Origin: Thauera humireducens
GTDB lineage: Bacteria; Pseudomonadota; Gammaproteobacteria; Burkholderiales; Rhodocyclaceae
NCBI RefSeq assembly: GCF_001051995.2
Contig: NZ_CP014646.1
Location: 62,001-126,000 of the forward strand
Reading direction: 5' to 3'
DNA: 64,000 nt
Both the position numbers and the translations under genes were made by a program. Shown here in pieces: positions 57,271 through 64,000 of this stretch. Positions within the stretch are counted from its first letter, which is position 1; each line of letters opens with the position of its first letter. The notes below the pieces were generated by a model that was not told where the DNA came from, ran no database searches, and saw only the letters and a program-made list of their open reading frames with translations.

Positions 57271-58485
57271 ATGCACATGAAGAAGCTGACGACGCTGGCC
57301 TGCGCGGCTGCCCTGGCAACGCTGTCGGGCGCAGCAAGCGCGCAGATTTCCGGCAACACGGTGAAGGTTGGCGTGCTCACCGACATGTCGGGGACCTATT
57401 CCGATCTCGCGGGTGCAGGTGCGGTGCTGGCCACGCAGATGGCGATTGACGATTTCATGGCCGAGGCCAAGCCAGCCTTCAAGGTCGAGATGGTCTCGGC
57501 CGACCACCAGAACAAGGCCGACATCGCGTCGAACAAGGCGCGCGAATGGTTCGAGCGCGAAGGCGTGGACACCGCGACCGAGCTGGTCACGACCTCGACC
57601 GCGCTGGCGGTGATGAAGATCGCCAAGGAGATGAACCGCGTCGCCCTGATGAGCGGTCCGGCCTCCACGCCGATCACCAACGAGCAGTGCAATGACGTCA
57701 CCGTTCATTACACCTACGACACCTACGCGCTCGCCAACGGCACGGCCAAGGCGGTGACCCAGCAGGGCGGCGACACCTGGTTCTTCCTCACTGCCGACTA
57801 CGCTTTCGGCCAGGCGCTGGAGAAGGACTCGTCCGCAGTCGTCATTGCCAACGGCGGCAAGGTGCTGGGCTCCGTGCGCCATCCCTTCCCGGCGTCTGAC
57901 TTCTCGTCCTTCCTGCTGCAGGCGCAGGCCTCGGGTGCCAAGATCATCGGCCTTGCCAACGCCGGCGCCGACACCACCAACGCCATCAAGCAGGCCGCCG
58001 AGTTCGGCATCACGCCCAAGCAGTCGCTCGCGGGCCTGCTGATGTTCATCTCCGACGTGCATTCGCTGGGGCTCAAGAACACCCAGGGCATGTACCTGAC
58101 CACCGGCTTCTACTGGGATCTCAACGACGAGACCCGCGCGTGGTCGAAGCGCTTCTTCGACAAGCACAAGCGCATGCCGACCATGGTGCAGGCCGGGCAG
58201 TACTCGTCGGTGCTGCATTACCTGCGTGCGGTCAATGCGGTGGGCTCGGACGAGGCGGGCAAGGTCATGGCGCAGATGAAGAAGACGCCAATCAACGACT
58301 TCTTCGCCAAGAACGGCCAGATCCGGGAAGACGGCCGCATGGTGCATGACATGTATCTCGTCCAGGTCAAGAAGCCGGAGGAGTCCAAGTACCCATGGGA
58401 CTACTACCACATCCGCCAGACCATCCCGGCGGCGGAGGCCTTCCAGCCGCTGTCGCAGTCGAAGTGTCCGCTGGTGAAGAAGTGA
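57271..58485 (+). CDS. Periplasmic substrate-binding protein of the liv-type ABC transporter
   Basis: 404 residues with a Sec signal peptide (ALATLSGAASA, cleavage before QISGN). The mature protein is a Peripla_BP_6 receptor: VKVGVLTDMSGTYSDLAGAG at the start, ADHQNKADIASNKAREW, ALMSGPASTPITNEQCN, TWFFLTADYAFGQALEKD, and HPFPASDFSSFLLQAQASG. GGAG lies 7 bases before ATG 57271. It is the fourth kind of part needed for a complete importer. Relatives of this type often bind aromatic acids rather than leucine, but the ligand is not fixed. Its position between the ATPases and permeases is unusual only in order. Confidence 0.92.
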   Translation: MHMKKLTTLACAAALATLSGAASAQISGNTVKVGVLTDMSGTYSDLAGAGAVLATQMAIDDFMAEAKPAFKVEMVSADHQNKADIASNKAREWFEREGVDTATELVTTSTALAVMKIAKEMNRVALMSGPASTPITNEQCNDVTVHYTYDTYALANGTAKAVTQQGGDTWFFLTADYAFGQALEKDSSAVVIANGGKVLGSVRHPFPASDFSSFLLQAQASGAKIIGLANAGADTTNAIKQAAEFGITPKQSLAGLLMFISDVHSLGLKNTQGMYLTTGFYWDLNDETRAWSKRFFDKHKRMPTMVQAGQYSSVLHYLRAVNAVGSDEAGKVMAQMKKTPINDFFAKNGQIREDGRMVHDMYLVQVKKPEESKYPWDYYHIRQTIPAAEAFQPLSQSKCPLVKK

Positions 58486-58555
58486 TCTGATCGCGGAAGC
58501 TTCCGCTCTTCACGACGCACGGGGCGGCCAGACCGTCCCCGTGCGGGAGTCGCAC

Positions 58556-59437
58556 ATGGAAATATTCGGTGTCCCGAGCGCGCTGCTCGGTAGCCAGTTG
58601 CTGGTGGGCCTGATCAACGGATCGTTCTACGCGATCCTGAGCCTGGGCCTGGCCATCATCTTCGGCCTGCTCAACATCATCAACTTCACCCACGGCGCCC
58701 AGTACATGATGGGCGCCTTCGTGGCCTGGATCGCGCTGAACAAGCTCGGTGTCAACTACTGGGCGGCACTGCTGCTGGCGCCACTCGCCGTCGGCGCGCT
58801 CGGCGTGCTGATCGAACGCACGATGCTGCGCAAGCTGTACAAGCTCGACCATCTGTACGGGTTGCTGCTCACCTTCGGTCTGGCGCTGATCTTCGAAGGC
58901 ATCTTCCGCGACCAGTACGGCATTTCGGGGCAGTCCTACCCGGTGCCCGAGTTGCTGCAGGGCGGCGTAAACCTCGGCTTCATGTTCCTGCCGATCTATC
59001 GCGGCTGGGTGGTGGTGGCCGCGCTGACGGTGTGCTTCGCAACCTGGTTCATCATCGAGAAGACCAAGCTCGGCGCCTACCTGCGCGCCGGCACCGAGAA
59101 CCCGCAGATGGTGCAGGCGCTGGGCATCAACGTGCCGCTGCTGATCACCTTCACCTACGGCTTCGGCGTCGCGCTGGCGGCCTTTGCCGGCGTGCTGGCG
59201 GCGCCGATCTATCAGGTCAGCCCGCTGATGGGTTCGAACCTGATCATCGTGGTGTTCGCGGTGGTGGTGATCGGCGGCATGGGATCGATCATGGGCTCCA
59301 TCCTCACCGGCATCGGCCTCGGCCTGATCGAGGGGCTGACGCGGGTGTTCTACCCCGAGGCTTCGGCGGTGGTGGTGTTCGTGATCATGGTGATCGTGCT
59401 GCTGGTGCGGCCGGCCGGCCTGTTCGGCAAGGCCTGA
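58556..59437 (+). CDS. livH: Branched-chain-type ABC transporter permease, LivH-like
   Basis: Inner-membrane permease of 293 residues with about eight helices. LINGSFYAILSLGLAIIFGL, LNIINFTHGAQYMMGAF and the cytoplasmic coupling region RAGTENPQMVQALGINV are LivH hallmarks. ATG 58556 is preceded by GGGAG; a GTG 15 bases upstream is less likely. LivM follows after 24 bases. Confidence 0.92.
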   Translation: MEIFGVPSALLGSQLLVGLINGSFYAILSLGLAIIFGLLNIINFTHGAQYMMGAFVAWIALNKLGVNYWAALLLAPLAVGALGVLIERTMLRKLYKLDHLYGLLLTFGLALIFEGIFRDQYGISGQSYPVPELLQGGVNLGFMFLPIYRGWVVVAALTVCFATWFIIEKTKLGAYLRAGTENPQMVQALGINVPLLITFTYGFGVALAAFAGVLAAPIYQVSPLMGSNLIIVVFAVVVIGGMGSIMGSILTGIGLGLIEGLTRVFYPEASAVVVFVIMVIVLLVRPAGLFGKA

Positions 59438-59461
59438 GCGACTCGAAGAGGATAGACGCTG

Positions 59462-60415
59462 ATGAACAACACGAATTCGATGTTCGCCCGGGCCACGCCG
59501 CTGCTGTTCGGTGCGCTGTTCGTGATCGGGCTGGTGGCGCCGTTCGCGGTGTATCCCACCTTCCTGATGAAGATCCTGTGCTTCGGGCTGTTCGCCTGCG
59601 CGTTCAACCTGCTGCTGGGCTTCGTCGGCCTGCTGTCCTTCGGGCACGCGGCCTTCCTCGGCACGGCGGGCTATATCTGCGGCATGCTGGTGCGTGACGC
59701 CGGCGTCACCCCCGAGCTCGGCATCATTGGCGGAACGCTGGCGGCGGGCGTGCTGGGCTGGGTGTTCGGGGTGCTGGCCATCCGTCGCACCGGTATCTAC
59801 TTCGCGATGATCACGCTCGCGCTGTCGCAGATGGTGTATTTCGTCGTCCTGCAGTGGAAGGCGACCGGCGGCGAGGACGGCCTTCAGGGGGTGCCGCGCG
59901 GACACCTGTTCGGCCTCATCGACCTGTCGAACAACATCGCGATGTACTACCTGGTGTTCGCGGTGTTCTGCATCGGTTTCTTCATCATCTACCGCACCAT
60001 CCATTCGCCCTTCGGCCAGATCCTCAAGGCGATCCGCGAGAATGAGCCGCGCGCGATCTCGCTCGGTTACGACGTGGCGAAGTTCAAGCTGCTCGCCTTC
60101 GTGCTGTCGGCCTCGCTCGCGGGCATGGCGGGGGCGACCAAGACGCTGGTGTTCCAGCTCGCCTCGCTGACCGACGTGCATTGGCACATGTCGGGCGAGG
60201 TCGTGCTGATGACCCTGCTCGGCGGCCTCGGCACCATCCTCGGCCCGCTGGTCGGCGCTGCGACCATCGTGTCGCTGCAGACCGAGCTGGCCGACTCGGT
60301 GGGCTCGTGGGTCACGGTCATCATGGGTGTCATCTTCGTGATCTGCGTGCTGCTGTTCCGCCGCGGCATCGTCGGCGAACTGCAGGCGCTGATCCAGCGC
60401 GCAGGCATCCGCTAG
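59462..60415 (+). CDS. livM: Branched-chain-type ABC transporter permease, LivM-like
   Basis: Inner-membrane permease of 317 residues, partner of LivH. Typical stretches: FNLLLGFVGLLSFGHAAFLG, RRTGIYFAMITLALSQMVYF and the coupling helix ILKAIRENEPRAISLGYDV. GAGG lies before ATG 59462. It closes the operon; its TAG stop shares the palindrome CTAG with the stop of the convergent ClC gene, so no room is left for a terminator between them. Confidence 0.92.
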   Translation: MNNTNSMFARATPLLFGALFVIGLVAPFAVYPTFLMKILCFGLFACAFNLLLGFVGLLSFGHAAFLGTAGYICGMLVRDAGVTPELGIIGGTLAAGVLGWVFGVLAIRRTGIYFAMITLALSQMVYFVVLQWKATGGEDGLQGVPRGHLFGLIDLSNNIAMYYLVFAVFCIGFFIIYRTIHSPFGQILKAIRENEPRAISLGYDVAKFKLLAFVLSASLAGMAGATKTLVFQLASLTDVHWHMSGEVVLMTLLGGLGTILGPLVGAATIVSLQTELADSVGSWVTVIMGVIFVICVLLFRRGIVGELQALIQRAGIR

Positions 60416-61818
60416 CTTGTTGCGGAAGAGGGGGCGGCGGCGCGGTGCAGCCGCCCTTCGGCCTTGCGCAGTGCGGGGTAGGCGAGCGCGTGGTACAGCG
60501 GTACGGGTGCGACCGAACGCGAGATGCCGTGCGCCACCACGGCGGTGGCCATCAGCGGCAGCAGCATCTGGTGGTTGGCCGTCATCTCCATCACGATCAC
60601 GAAGGAGGTGATCGGCGACTGTGTCATGGCGGCAAGGAAGGCCACCATGCCCAGCACCAGAACCGCCGCATCCGCATCGGCTTCGCCCGGCAGCAGGAGC
60701 GCGATGTCCGAGCCGAGGCCCGCGCCGACCGCCAGGGCGGGGGCGAACACGCCGCCGGGGATCCGCGACACGAAGGCGAGCCAGATCACCGCCAGCTTGG
60801 CCACCACGAACAGGACAGGCAGGGTGGCCGAGCCTTCGAGCGCGGCCTTGGACTCGGCATAGCCGGTGCCGTAGGTCATGCCGCCGCTCAACAGACCGAG
60901 GATGGCGGTTGCAAGCCCGCAGCCGGCGGCGAAGGCGATGGGGCGCGACAGTGCGAACATGCCCAGTTTTCCCGGCAGGCCGCGGGCTGATGCGATCAGT
61001 AGGCGAGAGAATCCGCCGCCCAGCAAGCCACCGGCGAGGCCGCAAGCTAGCACCGGCCAGAGGCCGTCCGGCCATGCGAGTGCTGCGGGGGTACGACCGA
61101 AATACGTGTAGTTCCCAAGAACCGCAAGCGACATCAGGCCGGCGAAGATCACCGCGGTGAGGGTGGTGCTGTTGGCGCGAAAGGCCCGGTGGCGGCACAT
61201 CTCCTCGATGGCGAACATGATGCCGCCCAGAGGCGTGTTGAACGCCGCCGCGATTCCAGCGCCGCTGCCGGCGACGATCAGGTCGCGGCTCGAGGCGATG
61301 CGGCCGCGCTTGCGCCCCGCCAGCATGTGCATGACCGAGGCGCCGATCTGCACCGACGGACCCTCACGTCCGATCGAGGCGCCCGAAAGCAGCCCGCCCA
61401 AGGTCAGCACGACCTTGCCGAGCGCGATCCTGAACGACAGGAACTGCCGGCGCACTGCGCCGTCGTCCGACAGCGAGGCCGCGATCGCCTGAGGAATGCC
61501 GCTGCCCTCGGTGCCCGGGAACAGACGCCGCGACAGCCACGCCATGGCGGCAAAGCCGGCGGGTGCGATCAGCAGGGTGAGCCAGGGCCGCTCCCGCATG
61601 ATCCGTGCGTGGGTGTCGATGGCGATCTCGGCGCCGATGGCAAAGAGGATGGCGATCAGGCCCGCGAGCAATGCCGCGCCGACGAGCAACAGGCGCTTGT
61701 GCCAGCGCCCGATCGAAAGCCAGGGAAGCGCGTAGCGGCGTCCTCCGCGCGCGAGTTGCCTGAATGCCTTGCGGGTGGAAGAGGCCTGGTCTGCGGGCGG
61801 CGTGGCGTCGGGGTGCAT
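60412..61818 (-). CDS. ClC-family chloride channel/transporter
   Basis: Inner-membrane protein of 468 residues with ten or more helices. The ClC selectivity motifs are present: GSGIPQA, GREGPSV with the gating Glu, and GGVFAPAL. There is no C-terminal CBS pair. Bacterial members are chloride/proton antiporters used in acid resistance, or fluoride exporters in a different clade; the GREGP and GSGIP motifs fit the chloride type. A proton Glu cannot be assigned with confidence. It is divergent from the MarR gene across 164 bases. Confidence 0.92.
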   Translation of the reverse strand: MHPDATPPADQASSTRKAFRQLARGGRRYALPWLSIGRWHKRLLLVGAALLAGLIAILFAIGAEIAIDTHARIMRERPWLTLLIAPAGFAAMAWLSRRLFPGTEGSGIPQAIAASLSDDGAVRRQFLSFRIALGKVVLTLGGLLSGASIGREGPSVQIGASVMHMLAGRKRGRIASSRDLIVAGSGAGIAAAFNTPLGGIMFAIEEMCRHRAFRANSTTLTAVIFAGLMSLAVLGNYTYFGRTPAALAWPDGLWPVLACGLAGGLLGGGFSRLLIASARGLPGKLGMFALSRPIAFAAGCGLATAILGLLSGGMTYGTGYAESKAALEGSATLPVLFVVAKLAVIWLAFVSRIPGGVFAPALAVGAGLGSDIALLLPGEADADAAVLVLGMVAFLAAMTQSPITSFVIVMEMTANHQMLLPLMATAVVAHGISRSVAPVPLYHALAYPALRKAEGRLHRAAAPSSATS

Positions 61819-61938
61819 TTCGATTCGGAGGAGGAGGCGGTCAGAGTGATGCGTGTTGGCAACAGGCGTGGCGTGTGTCGCATGCGCAAGCCGAACGATA
61901 CCGCTACCATGCCGGGGAGTGTGGCAGGTGATGTATTT

Positions 61939-61967
61939 TTGACAATACTGATTCAGGCAAATATAGT
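61939..61967 (+). promoter_or_regulatory. Sigma-70 promoter and possible self-operator of the MarR gene
   Basis: TTGACA (61939-61944, perfect), 17-base spacer, TATAGT (61962-61967, 5 of 6). The -35 and -10 boxes are embedded in imperfect arms TATTTTTG (61934-61941) and CAAATATA (61958-61965), which could be an operator. The predicted RNA start near 61974 leaves a leader of about 9 bases. Confidence 0.7.
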
Positions 61968-61982
61968 CGGAGCAATTGGTAA

Positions 61983-62486
61983 ATGGCGGAAACGCAACAG
62001 AAGGTGAAAAAGGCGGTCTCGCAGGTCACGCCCCTGTCGGTGCTTCAGCGCTTCAGGGTGCTCATCCGCACCGCCCAGCGTCATTCGCAGTGGATCGAGC
62101 GCCAGAGCGGCGTGACGGGCGCGCAGTTGTGGGCGCTGCAGGAACTGGCTGAAGTCCCGGGCCTGCGTGTTGGCGAGCTTGCGAACCGCATGGCGCTGCA
62201 TCAGTCGACAGCATCGAACATGGTCGACCGCCTCGAGACTGCAGCCCTGATCCGCAAGGAGCGCACCAGCGCCGACCAGCGCGTCGTGCGCCTGTACCTG
62301 ACGGAGGCTGGAACTGCACTGCTTGCGCGCGCGCCTTCTCCGGCGCGCGGGGTGCTGCCCGAGGCGCTGCGCCTGCTTGATCCGGAGGCGCTTGCGCGCC
62401 TGCAGGGCGAACTGGACGGCTTGCTCCTGCAGATCCGCGATCTGGACGAAGGTTTCGGCATGCAACCGCTGCCCTTTACCGAATGA
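61983..62486 (+). CDS. MarR-family transcriptional regulator
   Basis: Winged-helix DNA-binding protein of 167 residues. Recognition region LRVGELANRMALHQSTASNM with MVDRLETAALIRKE, then the wing TSADQRVVRLYLTEAG (D-x-R motif). The flanking helices form the dimer interface. Members usually repress themselves and a neighbour in response to phenolic ligands. It is divergent from the ClC gene and behind a strong promoter with overlapping inverted arms. The nearest other candidate target is the liv-type operon. A good terminator follows. Confidence 0.9.
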   Translation: MAETQQKVKKAVSQVTPLSVLQRFRVLIRTAQRHSQWIERQSGVTGAQLWALQELAEVPGLRVGELANRMALHQSTASNMVDRLETAALIRKERTSADQRVVRLYLTEAGTALLARAPSPARGVLPEALRLLDPEALARLQGELDGLLLQIRDLDEGFGMQPLPFTE

Positions 62487-62536
62487 GTTCCCTGTATCTG
62501 GGGGGGTGTGATTGCCCCGGGTGCGGACAGCAGCTT

Positions 62537-62562
62537 GAGCGGCCAGAAGGCCGCTCTTTTTT
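62537..62562 (+). terminator. Rho-independent terminator after the MarR gene
   Basis: Arms GAGCGGCC / GGCCGCTC, loop AGAA, then six T. Ideal form. Confidence 0.95.
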
Positions 62563-62631
62563 GTCCTTGTGTATTCGAATGGAATTATTGGTCGGTGTCG
62601 CAGCATCGTTGTGATCCAACGGTGGCAACAA

Positions 62632-62657
62632 AAAGGCGCTCCCGAGGGAGCGCCTTT
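62632..62657 (-). terminator. Terminator of bamD
   Basis: Arms AAAGGCGCTCC / GGAGCGCCTTT with a 4-base loop, followed on the minus strand by a T run (TTTTTG). It lies 32 bases past the bamD stop. Confidence 0.93.
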
Positions 62658-62689
62658 GCTTGCAACCGGCCTGATTCGTCAGTACCTGC

Positions 62690-63499
62690 TCACCAGAGCT
62701 GCCACCAGGGCTTGTCGCTCTTCGGTCCGCCGCTGAAGTAGACGCTGTTCGGGAAATTGGTGCGCATCACGCGGTCGGCGTCATCACGCAACTGTGTCAT
62801 GCCGAGCGCGTCGTAGCTCTTGACCAGCAGGAACAGAGCCTCTTCGTTCGCAGGGGCCTGCGGGAAGTTGGTGATTGCCGCCTGGGCGCGGTTGATCGTC
62901 GCGACATAAGCGCCGCGGTTGTAGTAATAGCGCGCCACGTGAACTTCGTGAGAGGCCAGCGAATTCACCAGATACTGCATCCGCGCACGCGAATCGTCCG
63001 CGTAACGGCTCTCAGGGAAGCGGGTGACCAGCTCGCGGAAGCTGTCGAAGGCCTCGCGCGCGCCCTTCGGGTCGCGCTCGGACAGATCCTGACGCGACAG
63101 TCCGGCGAGCAGGCCGAGATCCTCGTTGAAGTTGACCAGCCCCTTCAGGTAATAGACGTAATCGACATTGGGGTGGTTGGGGTGCAGCTTGATGAAGCGG
63201 TCCGCCGCGGCAAGGGCGAGCGCCTGTTCGCCTTGCTTGTAGTACGCGTAAGCGACCTCGATCTGGGCTTGCTGGGCGAAGCGACCATAGGGGTAGCGCG
63301 CCTCGAGCTTCTCGAACATCTGGATGGCGCGGTCGTAGGCACCCTCGGTCATCGAGGTCTTGGCCTCGGAGTAGAGCTTCTGCGCGTTCCAGCCTGCAGT
63401 TTCGTCGATCTGTTCGGGCAACAGGCCGCAGCCGCCGAGCAACAGGGCGCCGATCAGCGCCGCTTTTCCCGCTAAACTTCCAAGGGTGAACCTGGCCAT
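62690..63499 (-). CDS. bamD: Outer-membrane protein assembly lipoprotein BamD
   Basis: Essential lipoprotein of the BAM complex that inserts beta-barrel proteins into the outer membrane. 269 residues. The lipobox is LLGGC, so Cys 24 or so is lipidated after signal peptide removal. The rest is TPR-like: LYSEAKTSMTEGAYDRAIQMF, YPYGRFAQQAQIEVAYAYYK, HPNHPNVDYVYYLKGL, FPESRYADDSRARMQYL. Start ATG 63499 leaves 13 bases to the GTG of divergent rluD, so its promoter must lie inside rluD; a TATAAT is found there at the right distance. A good terminator follows. Confidence 0.96.
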   Translation of the reverse strand: MARFTLGSLAGKAALIGALLLGGCGLLPEQIDETAGWNAQKLYSEAKTSMTEGAYDRAIQMFEKLEARYPYGRFAQQAQIEVAYAYYKQGEQALALAAADRFIKLHPNHPNVDYVYYLKGLVNFNEDLGLLAGLSRQDLSERDPKGAREAFDSFRELVTRFPESRYADDSRARMQYLVNSLASHEVHVARYYYNRGAYVATINRAQAAITNFPQAPANEEALFLLVKSYDALGMTQLRDDADRVMRTNFPNSVYFSGGPKSDKPWWQLW

Positions 63500-63512
63500 C
63501 GAAAAAACTCGC

Positions 63513-64000
63513 GTGAATGAACGCGCTGATTATATAGCAGGCGACGAGTCCGACCCGCCTGCCGTGATTACGATTCCTGCCGAGCTTGGCGGGCTGCGGC
63601 TCGACCAGGCGCTGGCCCGGCTGTTTCCCCAGCATTCTCGCAGCCGACTGCAGGGCTGGCTCAAGGACGGGCGTATCCGGCTCGACGGCGCTTCAGCCGG
63701 CTCGCGCCAGAAGGTGAGCGGCGGCGAGCGCGTCGAAGTCGATGCTGCGCCCCCGCCCGAGATTGCCGCCGAGCAGCCCGAGGACATCCCGCTGAAGATC
63801 GTGTTCGAGGACGCGCACCTGCTGGTGATCGACAAGCCCCCCGGGCTGGTCGTGCATCCCGGCAGCGGCAACTGGAGCGGGACGCTGCTCAATGCGCTGC
63901 TGCATCACGCGCCGCAGGTTGCGGAAGTGCCGCGTGCCGGCATCGTGCATCGTCTCGACAAGGACACCAGCGGCCTGCTGGTGGTGGCCAAGACGCTGAC
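63513..64000 (+). CDS. rluD: 23S rRNA pseudouridine synthase RluD, 3' end beyond the window
   Basis: Converts uridines of 23S rRNA helix 69 to pseudouridine. 162 residues are visible. An S4-like RNA-binding domain comes first (LRLDQALARLFPQHSRSRLQGWLKDGRI), split here as LDQALARLFPQHS and RLQGWLKDGRIRLDG. The catalytic domain then starts with VVHPGSGN and has the active-site Asp in IVHRLDKDTSGLLVVAK (R-L-D-x-D-T-S-G). GTG 63513 is the likely start; GTG 63486 in frame would overlap bamD. Head-to-head arrangement with bamD is common in betaproteobacteria. Confidence 0.94.
   Translation, partial: MNERADYIAGDESDPPAVITIPAELGGLRLDQALARLFPQHSRSRLQGWLKDGRIRLDGASAGSRQKVSGGERVEVDAAPPPEIAAEQPEDIPLKIVFEDAHLLVIDKPPGLVVHPGSGNWSGTLLNALLHHAPQVAEVPRAGIVHRLDKDTSGLLVVAKTL
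63529..63534 (-). promoter_or_regulatory. -10 box of a bamD promoter inside rluD
   Basis: Perfect TATAAT on the minus strand, 30 bases upstream of the bamD ATG, within codons 6-8 of rluD. The -35 region is poor. Confidence 0.5.

Noticed and set aside
58367..61198. Long open frame antisense to the liv-type transporter genes
   Set aside because: A long frame on the wrong strand is expected in GC-rich coding DNA. Its product is His/Asp/Gln/Arg-rich low-complexity sequence with no domain, and the plus-strand genes are well supported.

Overview
The window is GC-rich chromosomal DNA of a betaproteobacterium. The gene set (tetrathionate-type reductase, class II ribonucleotide reductase, many chemoreceptors, xanthine dehydrogenase, liv-type ABC transporter, GreB starting with VNKAF, bamD/rluD head to head) suggests Rhodocyclales, Thauera/Azoarcus-like. 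That placement is inferred from gene content and style, not from a marker gene. I saw no rRNA, tRNA, CRISPR array, IS element or phage gene.

Layout. (1) 1-9.1 kb, minus strand: a chemotaxis operon, cheY - MCP-like protein - STAS protein - cheA - chemoreceptor - cheW - NIT-domain chemoreceptor (cut by the left edge), behind a good sigma-28 (FliA) promoter match. (2) 9.2-11.7 kb: xdhC-guaD, purine catabolism. (3) 11.8-23.9 kb: a signalling block with a membrane TIR protein, a LeuE/RhtB exporter, two GGDEF-EAL proteins, and a very large hybrid histidine kinase followed by a two-receiver response regulator. (4) 24-31.5 kb, minus strand: xdhA-xdhB plus the ATPase and two permeases of a nucleoside/BMP-type ABC importer. 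Blocks 2 and 4 look like two halves of one purine salvage/oxidation pathway separated by block 3. (5) 31.9-38.3 kb: a small secreted protein, a zinc-ribbon/Sel1 membrane protein, class II ribonucleotide reductase nrdJ, an HDOD protein and a His-rich cation diffusion facilitator. (6) 38.5-46 kb: ttrBCA and, convergent, ttrSR, a tetrathionate respiration locus. (7) 46-49.7 kb: phosphodiesterase-like EEP protein, DUF2189 membrane protein, alpha/beta hydrolase, YdcH-like protein, greB. (8) 49.8-55.4 kb: two tandem paralogous single-Cache chemoreceptors, each behind a sigma-28-like promoter, then htpG with a sigma-32-like promoter and an 11-bp inverted repeat at its ribosome binding site. (9) 55.7-60.4 kb: a complete branched-chain-type ABC importer. 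(10) 60.4-64 kb: ClC channel, MarR regulator, bamD and the 5' part of rluD.

The strongest points for follow-up are: a CheA with two MshEN-like (c-di-GMP receptor) motifs between its Hpt and kinase core; an MCP-like protein next to cheY that carries a CheZ-type D-x3-Q motif; near-identical 301-bp poly-HAMP DNA shared by two receptor genes of one operon; the htpG control region; a Lys-to-Arg Walker A in the second liv-type ATPase; and the orphan membrane TIR protein. Promoter, operator and terminator calls are by eye against consensus sequences.
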